A DNA stretch of 64,000 nucleotides from Propionispira arboris (GTDB lineage: Bacteria > Bacillota > Negativicutes > Selenomonadales > Selenomonadaceae): positions 186,001-250,000 of the forward strand of contig NZ_FNZK01000003.1 in the NCBI RefSeq assembly GCF_900109225.1. The letters run 5' to 3'. The notes beneath the pieces are model-generated. The model saw only the letters and a list, made by a program, of their open reading frames with translations. It did no database searches and was not told where the DNA came from. Shown one piece after another: positions 45,574 to 52,958 of this stretch (its first letter is position 1; the number at the start of each line of letters is the position of its first letter). A program made the translations under genes and the position numbers.

Positions 45574-46625
45574 TATCTATTTTCCTCCATTTTGTCTTTT
45601 AATTGTTTAATTTCTTCTTGATAATTCGGTTTTAATACACCATATTCGGTAATAATCCCCGTAATATATTGATTCGGTGTTACGTCAAAAGCTGGGTTAA
45701 ATACAGCAATGCCATCGGGTGCTGATTGTATGCCCTGAAAATGCGTTACTTCAAATTCACCACGTTCTTCAATGGGAATCTGTTCCCCTGTCGCCATTGA
45801 AAAATCAAATGTTGAAGCCGGAGCAGCTACATAAAAAGGAATCTGATGCATATGTGACAATAATGCAACACTATATGTACCAATTTTATTAGCAGTATCC
45901 CCATTGGCTGCAATACGATCCGCACCAACAATAACAGCATCTACCATTTTGTTTTTCATAACCCATCCGGCCATATTATCGGTAATTAGCGTAACTGGAA
46001 TATGATCTTGCTGTAATTCAAACGCCGTAAGTCGCGCTCCCTGTAAAAGCGGTCTGGTTTCATCCGCAAAAACACGTTTAATATTGCCTTCTGAAAAAGC
46101 TTGACGAATTACGCCTAATGCCGTTCCCCATTCCACAGTAGCTAATGCACCGGCATTGCAATGTGTCAAAATTGAAACAGGCTCTTTAAATAAAGCCGCA
46201 CCAAATTCAGCCATTGTATGATTGACACGTTTATCCTCCGCAGCAATAAAAAGGGCCTTCTGTTCTAATAAATTCAGTAAGTTGGGAAGCTCAATCCGAT
46301 CAGACTGTTCTTTTATAACGTTCATCATTTGATCCAAGGCCCAAAACAGATTAACAGCCGTTGGTCTGGTTGAACGTAAATAACCATCAACTGATTCAAT
46401 ATCTTTTAAAAACAGCAAACGGTCTGATTTTGCAGATTGTCTGGCTCCCAAAACAAAAGCAAATGCCGCAGCTGCACCAATCGCTGGTGCACCACGCACT
46501 TCAAGCTTCTTAATTGCTTCACCAATCCGTTCATAATCCGTGCATTTTAGATATTCAACTACAGCTGGCAATTTTGTTTGATTCAATAAGGATAAAGACT
46601 GTCCATCCCATAACATGCTTTGCAC
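45573..46625 (-). CDS. mtnA: Methylthioribose-1-phosphate isomerase
   Basis: Isomerises 5-methylthioribose-1-phosphate to methylthioribulose-1-phosphate. 350 residues, eIF2B-alpha-like fold. Signatures: RGAPAIGAAAAFAF near 45-58, RPTAVNL near 90, ILTHCNAGALAT near 157-168 (catalytic Cys), VIVGADRIAANGD near 237-249 (catalytic Asp), NKIGTY near 251. Start is a GTG at 46625, eight bases after GAGGTG. Follows mtnP in the salvage run; no mtnB/C/D/K genes are nearby, so the later fate of the product is not visible. Confidence 0.96.
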   Translation of the reverse strand: MQSMLWDGQSLSLLNQTKLPAVVEYLKCTDYERIGEAIKKLEVRGAPAIGAAAAFAFVLGARQSAKSDRLLFLKDIESVDGYLRSTRPTAVNLFWALDQMMNVIKEQSDRIELPNLLNLLEQKALFIAAEDKRVNHTMAEFGAALFKEPVSILTHCNAGALATVEWGTALGVIRQAFSEGNIKRVFADETRPLLQGARLTAFELQQDHIPVTLITDNMAGWVMKNKMVDAVIVGADRIAANGDTANKIGTYSVALLSHMHQIPFYVAAPASTFDFSMATGEQIPIEERGEFEVTHFQGIQSAPDGIAVFNPAFDVTPNQYITGIITEYGVLKPNYQEEIKQLKDKMEENR

Positions 46626-46655
46626 TACTAAATCACCTCGTTTATTTGCTTTGTA

Positions 46656-47453
46656 TTATAATGTAAAACCGCCAAATTCACTTAAGGTTTCCGCACAAGT
46701 GCAGTTTGATTCTTCTAAACTCATAAGTTCAATACTTTTCATAATTAAATTTTTTATAGTATCAACATTTGCCGCCATCGTTTCTAAAACTTCACCATGC
46801 GTCAAATTGTTTTTAGAAATACCAGCTGCATAATTTGTTACCATGGAAATAGTCGAATAACAAATTTCCGCTTCATGCGCTAAAACTACTTCTGGCACAT
46901 TCGTCATACCGACTAAATCACCGCCTAATATAGAAAACATTTTAATTTCAGCAGGTGATTCAAAACGCGGTCCTTCTGTACAAACATAAACACCTTGTTT
47001 ATGGATACTAATTCCTAAAGTATCCGCTGCCGTGTGAATTGTCTTACGTAAATCAGGACAATACGCCTCGGTAACATCTAAATGTACCACACCACGATCG
47101 CCGCCCTCATAGAACGAACTGATTCTATTTTTCGTGAAATCAAGAAATTGATCAATCAGAACAAAATCCCCCGGTTTCATCAACGGATTCAACGAGCCAA
47201 CTGCTGTTGTAGCAATGATTTTCCGTACGCCAATTTTTTTAATAGCCCAAATATTTGCCCGATAATTTATTTTGTGTGGTGGTATTGAATGATGTTTTCC
47301 ATGTCTCGGAATAAAAGCAATTTTTTTTCCTGCATAGTTACCAACCTTATATGTTACATCACCATAAGGCGTAATCAGGCTTTCTTCACTCACATTATTC
47401 AAAATTTTCGGGTCATATACACCCGTTCCACCAATAATAGCAATCTCTATCAT
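46656..47453 (-). CDS. MtnP-family phosphorylase, probably methylthioinosine-type
   Basis: Phosphorolysis of a 5'-methylthio-purine nucleoside to methylthioribose-1-phosphate and free base. 265 residues. IIGGTGVYD near 7-15 (phosphate loop), PRHGKHHSIPPHKINYRANI near 49-68, CTEGPRFES near 158 and MTNVPEVVLA near 183 mark the MtnP family. The base-recognition position that is Asp in MTA phosphorylases (ATDY in the human enzyme) is Asn here: V-T-N-Y-A-A-G, N207. That resembles 6-oxopurine enzymes such as methylthioinosine phosphorylase and fits the MtaD deaminase in the same run. First gene of the run, with its own promoter. Confidence 0.88.
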   Translation of the reverse strand: MIEIAIIGGTGVYDPKILNNVSEESLITPYGDVTYKVGNYAGKKIAFIPRHGKHHSIPPHKINYRANIWAIKKIGVRKIIATTAVGSLNPLMKPGDFVLIDQFLDFTKNRISSFYEGGDRGVVHLDVTEAYCPDLRKTIHTAADTLGISIHKQGVYVCTEGPRFESPAEIKMFSILGGDLVGMTNVPEVVLAHEAEICYSTISMVTNYAAGISKNNLTHGEVLETMAANVDTIKNLIMKSIELMSLEESNCTCAETLSEFGGFTL

Positions 47454-47482
47454 TTACATACCACCTTTTTTTCTATATGCCA

Positions 47483-47491
47483 ATTATAGCA
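47483..47491 (-). promoter_or_regulatory. Extended -10 promoter of the mtnP-mtaD run
   Basis: Minus-strand TGCTATAAT (TATAAT at 47483-47488), 30 bp upstream of the mtnP ATG. The sequence TATGCTATAAT is identical to that of the lspA promoter. -35 is weak (TTGGAA at 19 bp). Confidence 0.68.
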
Positions 47492-47555
47492 TAACTAGAT
47501 ATACATTTTCCAACTGACGATGTATTTCCATAAAATTAGGTATAAAGTACTATAG

Positions 47556-47571
47556 TGTTGCAGGTGCAACA
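47556..47571. other. 16-bp palindrome between surE and mtnP
   Basis: TGTTGCA-GG-TGCAACA, inside a weaker CTATA/TATAG frame. Located 36 bp past the surE stop and upstream of the mtnP -10. Could be an operator or part of a weak surE terminator; no T-run follows directly. Confidence 0.5.
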
Positions 47572-47606
47572 GCATGCTCTCTATAAGGATACTTCTTTTC
47601 GCTTTT

Positions 47607-48356
47607 TTAATCAGCCTCTAGTTTATCTTCTAATGTTTTATAACTGGTTAAATCCAATTGAAGCGGCGTAACTGAAATATAACCTTGTTTGACAGCAAAA
47701 ATATCCGTCACATCATCGTTTTCGCCATCTGAAATCTCACCGCCCATTTGATAGACTCGATGTTGTTCAACATCAAGTTCACAGTTAAACGCATTAATAT
47801 ACTTCCGTACACCAAGTTTCGTAAACACAAATGTACTCATATTCCCCTTCAAAACCTGAGGAAAGTTCACATTATATAAAAACGGATGCGCCTCTTCCTG
47901 AAACCAGGTAAAAATTTGATCTCTTATCAAGGCTGCCGCTTGTGAAAACTGAATGGTAGACTGCGCATCCAGTGAAACAGCAATTGCTGGTATATCATGT
48001 ATATACGCCTCCATGGCAGCACCAACTGTTCCTGAATACAAGATATCCGTACCTAAATTAGAGCCTTTGTTGATTCCAGAAACAATTAAATCCGGTTTTT
48101 CATCGAGCAGGGCCTCCACAGCCAATTTTACACAATCTGCCGGTGTTCCATAAATTTTCCATCCACTTAGCCCTTCCGGGCTCATTTTGTAATCATCTAC
48201 TCGAATTGTATCATGTACTGTAATAGCTTGAGCCATACCACTTTGTTCCATTGCCGGTGCTGCAACGATCACATCGCAGACTCCTTGTAAGACTTCATAT
48301 AAAGCTCGAATTCCTGGAGCAAAAATTCCATCATCGTTCACGAGTAAAATCCGCAT
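47607..48356 (-). CDS. surE: 5'/3'-nucleotidase SurE
   Basis: Metal-dependent nucleoside monophosphate phosphatase linked to stationary-phase survival. 249 residues. NDDGIFAPGI near 6-15 (metal Asp pair), APAMEQSG near 34-41, YGTPADCVKLA near 70-80, SGINKGSNLGTDILYSGTVGAAME near 93-116 fit the family. AGGTG precedes the ATG. Last of the conserved minus-strand block before the accessory-looking patch. Confidence 0.96.
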   Translation of the reverse strand: MRILLVNDDGIFAPGIRALYEVLQGVCDVIVAAPAMEQSGMAQAITVHDTIRVDDYKMSPEGLSGWKIYGTPADCVKLAVEALLDEKPDLIVSGINKGSNLGTDILYSGTVGAAMEAYIHDIPAIAVSLDAQSTIQFSQAAALIRDQIFTWFQEEAHPFLYNVNFPQVLKGNMSTFVFTKLGVRKYINAFNCELDVEQHRVYQMGGEISDGENDDVTDIFAVKQGYISVTPLQLDLTSYKTLEDKLEAD

Positions 48357-48646
48357 AAAAGCACCTGCCTAATTGTTTTATTTTATATGTATCAAATCAA
48401 TTTCTATCTAATAAAAATCTTTAAAGATCTGTTCCATTCTTTTTATGAAATATAAATCAATAAAGTGTTTTATATAAACATGTTCCTCTAATATTAGATG
48501 ATAATTTAAAATCAGTCAATATTGTATCAATAAAATTACAAAAACTGAAGCATTCCTTATGCATATCTAATAAAATTGTCTAGCACGAAATTTCCTATTA
48601 AATAAATGATCTATATACGCCCGTAGATTCCCAACAGAAAAATATC

Positions 48647-48678
48647 CTTTAATTCATTAAATTTACATGAATTAAAGG
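48647..48678 (+). other. Perfect 12-bp inverted repeat in the surE / GrlR-like gap
   Basis: CCTTTAATTCAT (48647-48658), eight-base loop, ATGAATTAAAGG (48667-48678), then TTTTT on the plus strand. It lies 60 bp upstream of the 108-residue gene, in the 381-bp divergent gap 48357-48737, where nothing else coding is seen. It may be a weak terminator/attenuator or an operator of the divergent pair. Confidence 0.6.
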
Positions 48679-48737
48679 TTTTTAAGATGTAAATCACGAA
48701 ATCTGTATAAATAGTATTTGGAAGGAGGTAATGATTT

Positions 48738-49064
48738 ATGGAAAAATCATTATGGTCTGTTGATTTTCATTCGCATGATCTATCGTTTGGCTCAGGAATT
48801 GTAGCTTTTATAGAAAACACAGTTGTTGGCGGAGATTTATCCTTTTATTACGTTGGTACCTATTCTGAAAAAAATGATGAATTGTCGGCCACTGTAACAA
48901 TAACGCAATTTTCACCAGGTATATCAGTTTTTGGTCAGTTAAAAGAATGTACAGTTATTATTACCGGGAAACGAGAAAATAGTAAAATTTCTTTTTCAGG
49001 TTATGTGGATCAACACCCTGAATTAGAAGTTGTAGCTTATATGGAAAAATTGACAAATATATAA
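48738..49064 (+). CDS. GrlR-like small regulatory protein
   Basis: 108 residues, no signal peptide or TM. The layout W-S-V-D-F..S...D-F-G-x-G-I-V-A-F..N..V-G-G-D-x-S-F-Y-Y-x-G-x-Y resembles the GrlR family (small beta-barrel proteins, first known as negative regulators of the enteropathogenic E. coli LEE type III system). The match is by eye; no partner GrlA-like gene or secretion genes lie nearby, so regulation of virulence is not implied. GGAGG lies nine bases upstream of the ATG. Followed 51 bp later by a secreted protein on the same strand. Confidence 0.7.
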   Translation: MEKSLWSVDFHSHDLSFGSGIVAFIENTVVGGDLSFYYVGTYSEKNDELSATVTITQFSPGISVFGQLKECTVIITGKRENSKISFSGYVDQHPELEVVAYMEKLTNI

Positions 49065-49115
49065 AAGCTGTCCAATTTTATAATGCAAAGACCTGATAAC
49101 AAGGAGTGTTAATAT

Positions 49116-49622
49116 ATGAAAAGGATTTCTATCTTAACCTTGGTATTACTATTTTTATTATCGTCTTCTGTGTTGGCGGCAATTCGCTGGCACTGGATTG
49201 GGTATAATGTTGGTAACACATTTTATTTCGATACAGCTACAATCCATTATTCTTATTTAGAGAATAATAACACCGTTCAAGATAAAAACATAATTTCTTA
49301 TTCACTTAAAACAGCCCTAACTGAACAAAGTCGTTTGAATCTTGCGAAATATATGAATAAAGATGAGAAAAATCCTACTATTCCTTGGGAAACTGTTGCG
49401 TATATGATTACACAACAAAATATTAATGTAGCCAATAAAACCATAACGAACAACTCGGTTCAATGTTTTGACAAGAATCATGTTCTTTTATTTTCATATA
49501 AATTCAAACCAGCTGATGTTCAATTTCAAGAAGTTATGCTAGATACGTTTAATGACCAAATCTATCATCATATTGTGCGTTACGCCGCTAAACACAATGG
49601 CGAATTAGAAAATCACATATGA
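49116..49622 (+). CDS. Secreted protein of unknown function
   Basis: 168 residues with a clear Sec signal peptide (MKRIS, hydrophobic 6-20, cleavage probably after VLA at about 21; no lipobox Cys). The mature part starts W-H-W-I-G-Y-N-V-G-N-T-F-Y-F-D-T-A-T-I, a layout reminiscent of surface-adhesin protein E-like domains, but that is only a resemblance. Single Cys at about residue 120. AGGAG eight bases or so upstream of the ATG. Probably periplasmic. Ends 68 bp before a strong bidirectional terminator. Confidence 0.75.
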   Translation: MKRISILTLVLLFLLSSSVLAAIRWHWIGYNVGNTFYFDTATIHYSYLENNNTVQDKNIISYSLKTALTEQSRLNLAKYMNKDEKNPTIPWETVAYMITQQNINVANKTITNNSVQCFDKNHVLLFSYKFKPADVQFQEVMLDTFNDQIYHHIVRYAAKHNGELENHI

Positions 49623-49689
49623 TAAAGAACCACTTGAATTATAACGATGAGCGTGTCTTTTTCCTTCATTCAATAATAAACATAATAAA

Positions 49690-49738
49690 AAAGCAGCCAA
49701 TATGAGTACATCATTGATGTACCTGTATTGGCTGCTTT
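49690..49738. terminator. Bidirectional terminator between convergent genes
   Basis: AAAGCAGCCAATA (49690-49702) against TATTGGCTGCTTT (49726-49738) with an inner GTACATCA/TGATGTAC stem. AT-rich flanks on both sides (TTTTTTATTATG on the minus strand). Serves the secreted-protein gene and the convergent orphan gene. Confidence 0.88.
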
Positions 49739-49837
49739 AAATCAACACACATTTTATGAATATTTATTGAATTCACTTATCTTCTGCGAAGAGTATTGAT
49801 AATTTGTTGTTTTTAGATAACAGTATTCTTGCAAAAT

Positions 49838-50587
49838 TTATTTATTATCTTTTATCCACTTAAAAAGTAATTCTGATGTAAGTGGTTGTACTTTATCAGC
49901 ATCCGTAGCTGTAACCGCAGAATTTGAAATATTTGTGTATGTCATTGATATGCTTGCATTCCCACCTGCAGACCCGTCTGCATTTGTTACAATTGCCAAA
50001 GTATCCGCAGTATAGATAAAACTATCAGTGAATACAATCGTATTATGCTGATCTACAGGTACTGGTCCACAACTATTAACCGTATCTCCTATCATTTTAT
50101 AAACACCTCTATTGGAAGGAGAAAAGAAAAATTTGACACATGATTCAGAACCGTCATTTAAATCTTCTATATTTACCATTTGCAAATAACCTTTTACTGA
50201 ACTTTCATAGGATAATCCAGCAACTAATTGAAGATAATAACTTTCATCAAGTACGTCAGGTTTACTTTTCTGTCCATTAAGCACATAATACATTTGATAC
50301 TCTTTTCCTGTATTTTCAATAATTTGAGTATATTCAAACGAAGGAGCACTGTAGCTTGTCGTTACCTTGACATTATTGGATTCACCAATTAATTGACCCG
50401 TAAAAATTATAGTGCTACCATATCCAGCGTTAATATCTGTTTCGATATTGCCGATTTTCACACCATTTAGAAAATAATTAGGTTGATATTCATTTTTTAT
50501 ATTACTGAGCATTTGATTATAGGCCTTTAATCCATCTGCAAATGATATTTCACTAAATTCTAACGAATTGAAAATTGTTTTACTCAT
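49838..50587 (-). CDS. Uncharacterised 249-residue protein
   Basis: I do not recognise this family. No signal peptide and no TM; sequence is rich in Ser, Thr, Asn, Tyr and Gly with alternating hydrophobic residues, suggesting an all-beta protein. Two cysteines near 147 and 169. A possible N-terminal helical part (EFSEISFADGLKAYNQMLSNIKNEY) precedes the beta-rich part. Good ribosome site: GAGGTG seven bases before the ATG. It stands alone between a strong terminator and a long gap. Composition differs from the neighbouring enzymes, so recent acquisition is possible. Confidence 0.7.
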   Translation of the reverse strand: MSKTIFNSLEFSEISFADGLKAYNQMLSNIKNEYQPNYFLNGVKIGNIETDINAGYGSTIIFTGQLIGESNNVKVTTSYSAPSFEYTQIIENTGKEYQMYYVLNGQKSKPDVLDESYYLQLVAGLSYESSVKGYLQMVNIEDLNDGSESCVKFFFSPSNRGVYKMIGDTVNSCGPVPVDQHNTIVFTDSFIYTADTLAIVTNADGSAGGNASISMTYTNISNSAVTATDADKVQPLTSELLFKWIKDNK

Positions 50588-51164
50588 TATTTATCACCTC
50601 ATATTATTATTTATGTGCATGATCTCCACATCAAATATTAGAACACACACATATTACACTCTTCTTATAAAACATTCACTGTTTGCAACGCATTGATAAA
50701 ATTCTTACAAGTGAAATCGCCTAAAGAAAAAGGTTTCCATGCATAAGATAAGATAGCACTTCATAGTTTCTATAAACATTTTTACCGCTTCAACCGAGTA
50801 ATGTCTTGAAGAATTCGTCTTGCTAATTATAGCATTTGTTACTTATATTCACTAAACAATAATACCCTAATATATATATTTATTTCCACTTATAACTATA
50901 ATTTTACATTGCTATTCCGCTGTCTATAAGCAATTGCCAGCTATAAAATAGAATAGGACTTTATGCCTTTCATAAAAAAATCTACCATGTAAAATGATAA
51001 AAAGCAATGGTCCTGTATCCACTGAAGCTCTTATTAGCGAAGAAGTATCCCTGATAAATCAAGTTCTATTAAAATTAAGTGTTGATCAGTCTATGATTTA
51101 TATAGTAAGCCACTCATTTTATTTTTTAGCAACTACTTTAGAAGCTTTTTTAGGGGGAAAGCAA
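50588..51164. other. 577-bp AT-rich gap
   Basis: No gene is convincing here. The frame of the HIT protein is open back to 50994, but that extension has no ribosome site and no family match. The region should hold the divergent promoters of the orphan gene and the HIT gene; several TATAAT-like stretches exist but none with a good -35 at 16-18 bp. I see no RNA fold that I can name. Confidence 0.5.
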
Positions 51165-51662
51165 ATGTGTTTAACCTGCAGAATCGTTAATGGAAAATTT
51201 TTCCCAGTTGGCGGAATAATTTATAAAGATAATTATGTTCTTTTGCACCATTGTATTGATTTGCAAATTCCGGGATATTTGATTCTTTCACCGTTACGGC
51301 ATATCGAGTCTTACAGTGATTTAAGTCAAAATGAGATGTTACATATTGGAATTGTTACAAAGGCAGTAGTAGCCGTTTTAAAACGTATAGATGGTATCGA
51401 AAAAGTGTATCTGGCAAGTTTTGGAGAAGAAACGACGCATTTTCATTTTCATATTTTTCCTCGATATAAATGGATGTTAAATCATTCTGCCGAGGAGATA
51501 CGTACAGATAATATGTTAGATGGAGCAAAACTACTAAGCTTTTGTCGAAAACAATACAAAGTACAACCAACGTTTATAAATAAAGAAGATATTCTTCCTG
51601 TAATTGAACAAGTTAAACAAGTATTCGCTAATCCAGATCTGTTAAATATATTTCCAGAATAA
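51165..51662 (+). CDS. HIT-family nucleotide hydrolase/transferase
   Basis: Histidine-triad protein, probably hydrolysing or transferring nucleotides of the Ap4A/AMP-conjugate kind. About 165 residues. C-L-T-C-R-I-V-N-G-K at the start is the usual HIT N-terminus (with the CxxC pair), LSPLRHIESYSDL follows, and the triad THFHFHIFPR lies near residue 97. I chose the ATG at 51165 because AGGGGG stands seven bases upstream; the in-frame ATG at 50994 lacks any ribosome site. The C-terminal ~50 residues extend past the triad. Convergent with queDE and separated by a terminator. Confidence 0.85.
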   Translation: MCLTCRIVNGKFFPVGGIIYKDNYVLLHHCIDLQIPGYLILSPLRHIESYSDLSQNEMLHIGIVTKAVVAVLKRIDGIEKVYLASFGEETTHFHFHIFPRYKWMLNHSAEEIRTDNMLDGAKLLSFCRKQYKVQPTFINKEDILPVIEQVKQVFANPDLLNIFPE

Positions 51663-51689
51663 AAAAGCCGCCTCCCATTAAGGAGGCGA
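51661..51689 (-). terminator. Terminator of the queD-queE transcript
   Basis: Minus strand CGCCTCC, six-base loop, GGAGGCG (51669-51688), then GCTTTTTT. Lies about 70 bp beyond the queE stop, next to the stop of the convergent HIT gene. Confidence 0.85.
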
Positions 51690-51757
51690 CAACAAAATGT
51701 CAACAAATTCACTTTTATATGGTCATAAACCCTTATAAATCAACGTTCTTGACAAAA

Positions 51758-52492
51758 TTACATTTGACCAATCATTTTATGTGTCTGAGGAATGACCCGG
51801 ACATCTTGCAAAACCTCTAATGCACATTTTTGATACTGCAGCACATCATCTGCCGAACAGGCATTACAGCCATTAACAGGAGTAACTGGTTGTATAATAA
51901 AAGGTATCGAAGAATCTATATCTTTTATCAAATCAATTGCTTTATGAAATTCTTCCCAAGTGGTCTCGGCTGAAACAACTAATTTAATATAAAGTTCTTT
52001 CTGCCTGGCAAGCATTAAAAAGTCCCGATGCTCATTCCATAGTTCTTTACCGGTAATACTAGGCAGCTTGATATCCATACTGATTATAGCAATATCATCA
52101 ATTACCTTAGCAAGCTCTCCCACTAATGTCCCATTTGTTTCTAAAAAAAGTTTGCAGTCTAAGTGTGCTGCTAATGCATGAATAAAATCGGCCCTATATA
52201 ACGGTTCTCCACCCGTAAAGCTTATCGAGTGATGCGGGGTAAGTAATAAATGGTTTATATGCTCCGCCAATAAAGCCACTGGCACCGGATTTTTAAGTTG
52301 AATAAATTGTCGCAGCCCCGCATCTTTTTCGGTCATACAATATTTATAAGGTGCGTGTGAAACCAAGGTATCGCAATATTTACATTTCAAATTGCATCCT
52401 GAAAAACGAACAAAGACTTGTCGATAACCGACATATTTGCCTTCGCCTTGAATTGATGAAAAAACTTCTACTATATTTGCTTGCACTATCAT
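51758..52492 (-). CDS. queE: 7-carboxy-7-deazaguanine synthase QueE
   Basis: Radical-SAM enzyme turning 6-carboxytetrahydropterin into 7-carboxy-7-deazaguanine. 244 residues. FSSIQGEGKYVGYRQVFVRFSGCNLKCKYCDT: cluster cysteines C33, C37, C40; SFTGGEPL near 93; ETNGT near 118. Longer than minimal QueE (~210). ATG overlaps the queD stop (ATGA). With QueD it provides the two middle steps between folE2 and queC, 47 kb away. Confidence 0.95.
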   Translation of the reverse strand: MIVQANIVEVFSSIQGEGKYVGYRQVFVRFSGCNLKCKYCDTLVSHAPYKYCMTEKDAGLRQFIQLKNPVPVALLAEHINHLLLTPHHSISFTGGEPLYRADFIHALAAHLDCKLFLETNGTLVGELAKVIDDIAIISMDIKLPSITGKELWNEHRDFLMLARQKELYIKLVVSAETTWEEFHKAIDLIKDIDSSIPFIIQPVTPVNGCNACSADDVLQYQKCALEVLQDVRVIPQTHKMIGQM

Positions 52493-52869
52493 TCACCCTT
52501 ACTATATGAAACTGCAGATTTTTGTGATTCCCAAACTTTTACAGTTTTTACTTTAGAATTTGCTTCAAACAATGGACTATTTTCCAATTCATTATAAATA
52601 TAAATTGCAATGTTTTCTGCTGTAGGATTATTATTTTCTTGAAATATCGGCAACTCATTTAGATATTGATGATCTAAGCGATCCATTATTTTATTAACTT
52701 CTTGCTTTAATTCTTTAAAATCAACTAACATCCCAAGTTCATTCAATTTATTTCCTACAACCGACACTTCAATACTCCAATTATGTCCATGAAGTCGATT
52801 GCATTTTCCAGGATAGCCAACAATACGATGTGCGGCTTCAAATTCAACAATGACTGTTAATTCAAACAT
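52489..52869 (-). CDS. queD: 6-carboxytetrahydropterin synthase QueD
   Basis: Converts dihydroneopterin triphosphate to 6-carboxytetrahydropterin. 126 residues. Zinc and active-site residues: FEAAHRI near 9-15, CNRLHGHNW near 23-31 (catalytic Cys and His pair), DFKELK near 49, LDHQYLN near 64-70, NPTAEN near 80. GGGGGA is nine bases from the ATG. No preQ1 riboswitch is visible in the short leader, which follows the terminator of the GT2 gene. Confidence 0.95.
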   Translation of the reverse strand: MFELTVIVEFEAAHRIVGYPGKCNRLHGHNWSIEVSVVGNKLNELGMLVDFKELKQEVNKIMDRLDHQYLNELPIFQENNNPTAENIAIYIYNELENSPLFEANSKVKTVKVWESQKSAVSYSKGE

Positions 52870-52901
52870 ACGATCATATCCCCCTTAAAATTTAATTTAG
52901 T

Positions 52902-52942
52902 AACAAAAAAAAGATGAGCGCATACACTCACCTTTTTTTGTC
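52902..52942 (-). terminator. Terminator after the GT2 glycosyltransferase gene
   Basis: ACAAAAAAAAGATGAG (52903-52918) pairs with CTCACCTTTTTTTGT (52927-52941, one wobble); the minus strand ends in a T-run. Seventeen bases past the stop of the GT2 gene. Confidence 0.85.
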
Positions 52943-52958
52943 AGCATTTTTATGCGAT

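Noticed and set aside
50994-51164. 57-residue N-terminal extension of the HIT protein
   Set aside because: No ribosome site at 50994 and no family similarity, while the ATG at 51165 has AGGGGG at the right distance and the typical HIT N-terminus.
52870-52905. preQ1 riboswitch ahead of queD
   Set aside because: The leader is only about 35 bp and lacks the preQ1 pseudoknot pattern. The same holds for the 35 bp ahead of queC.
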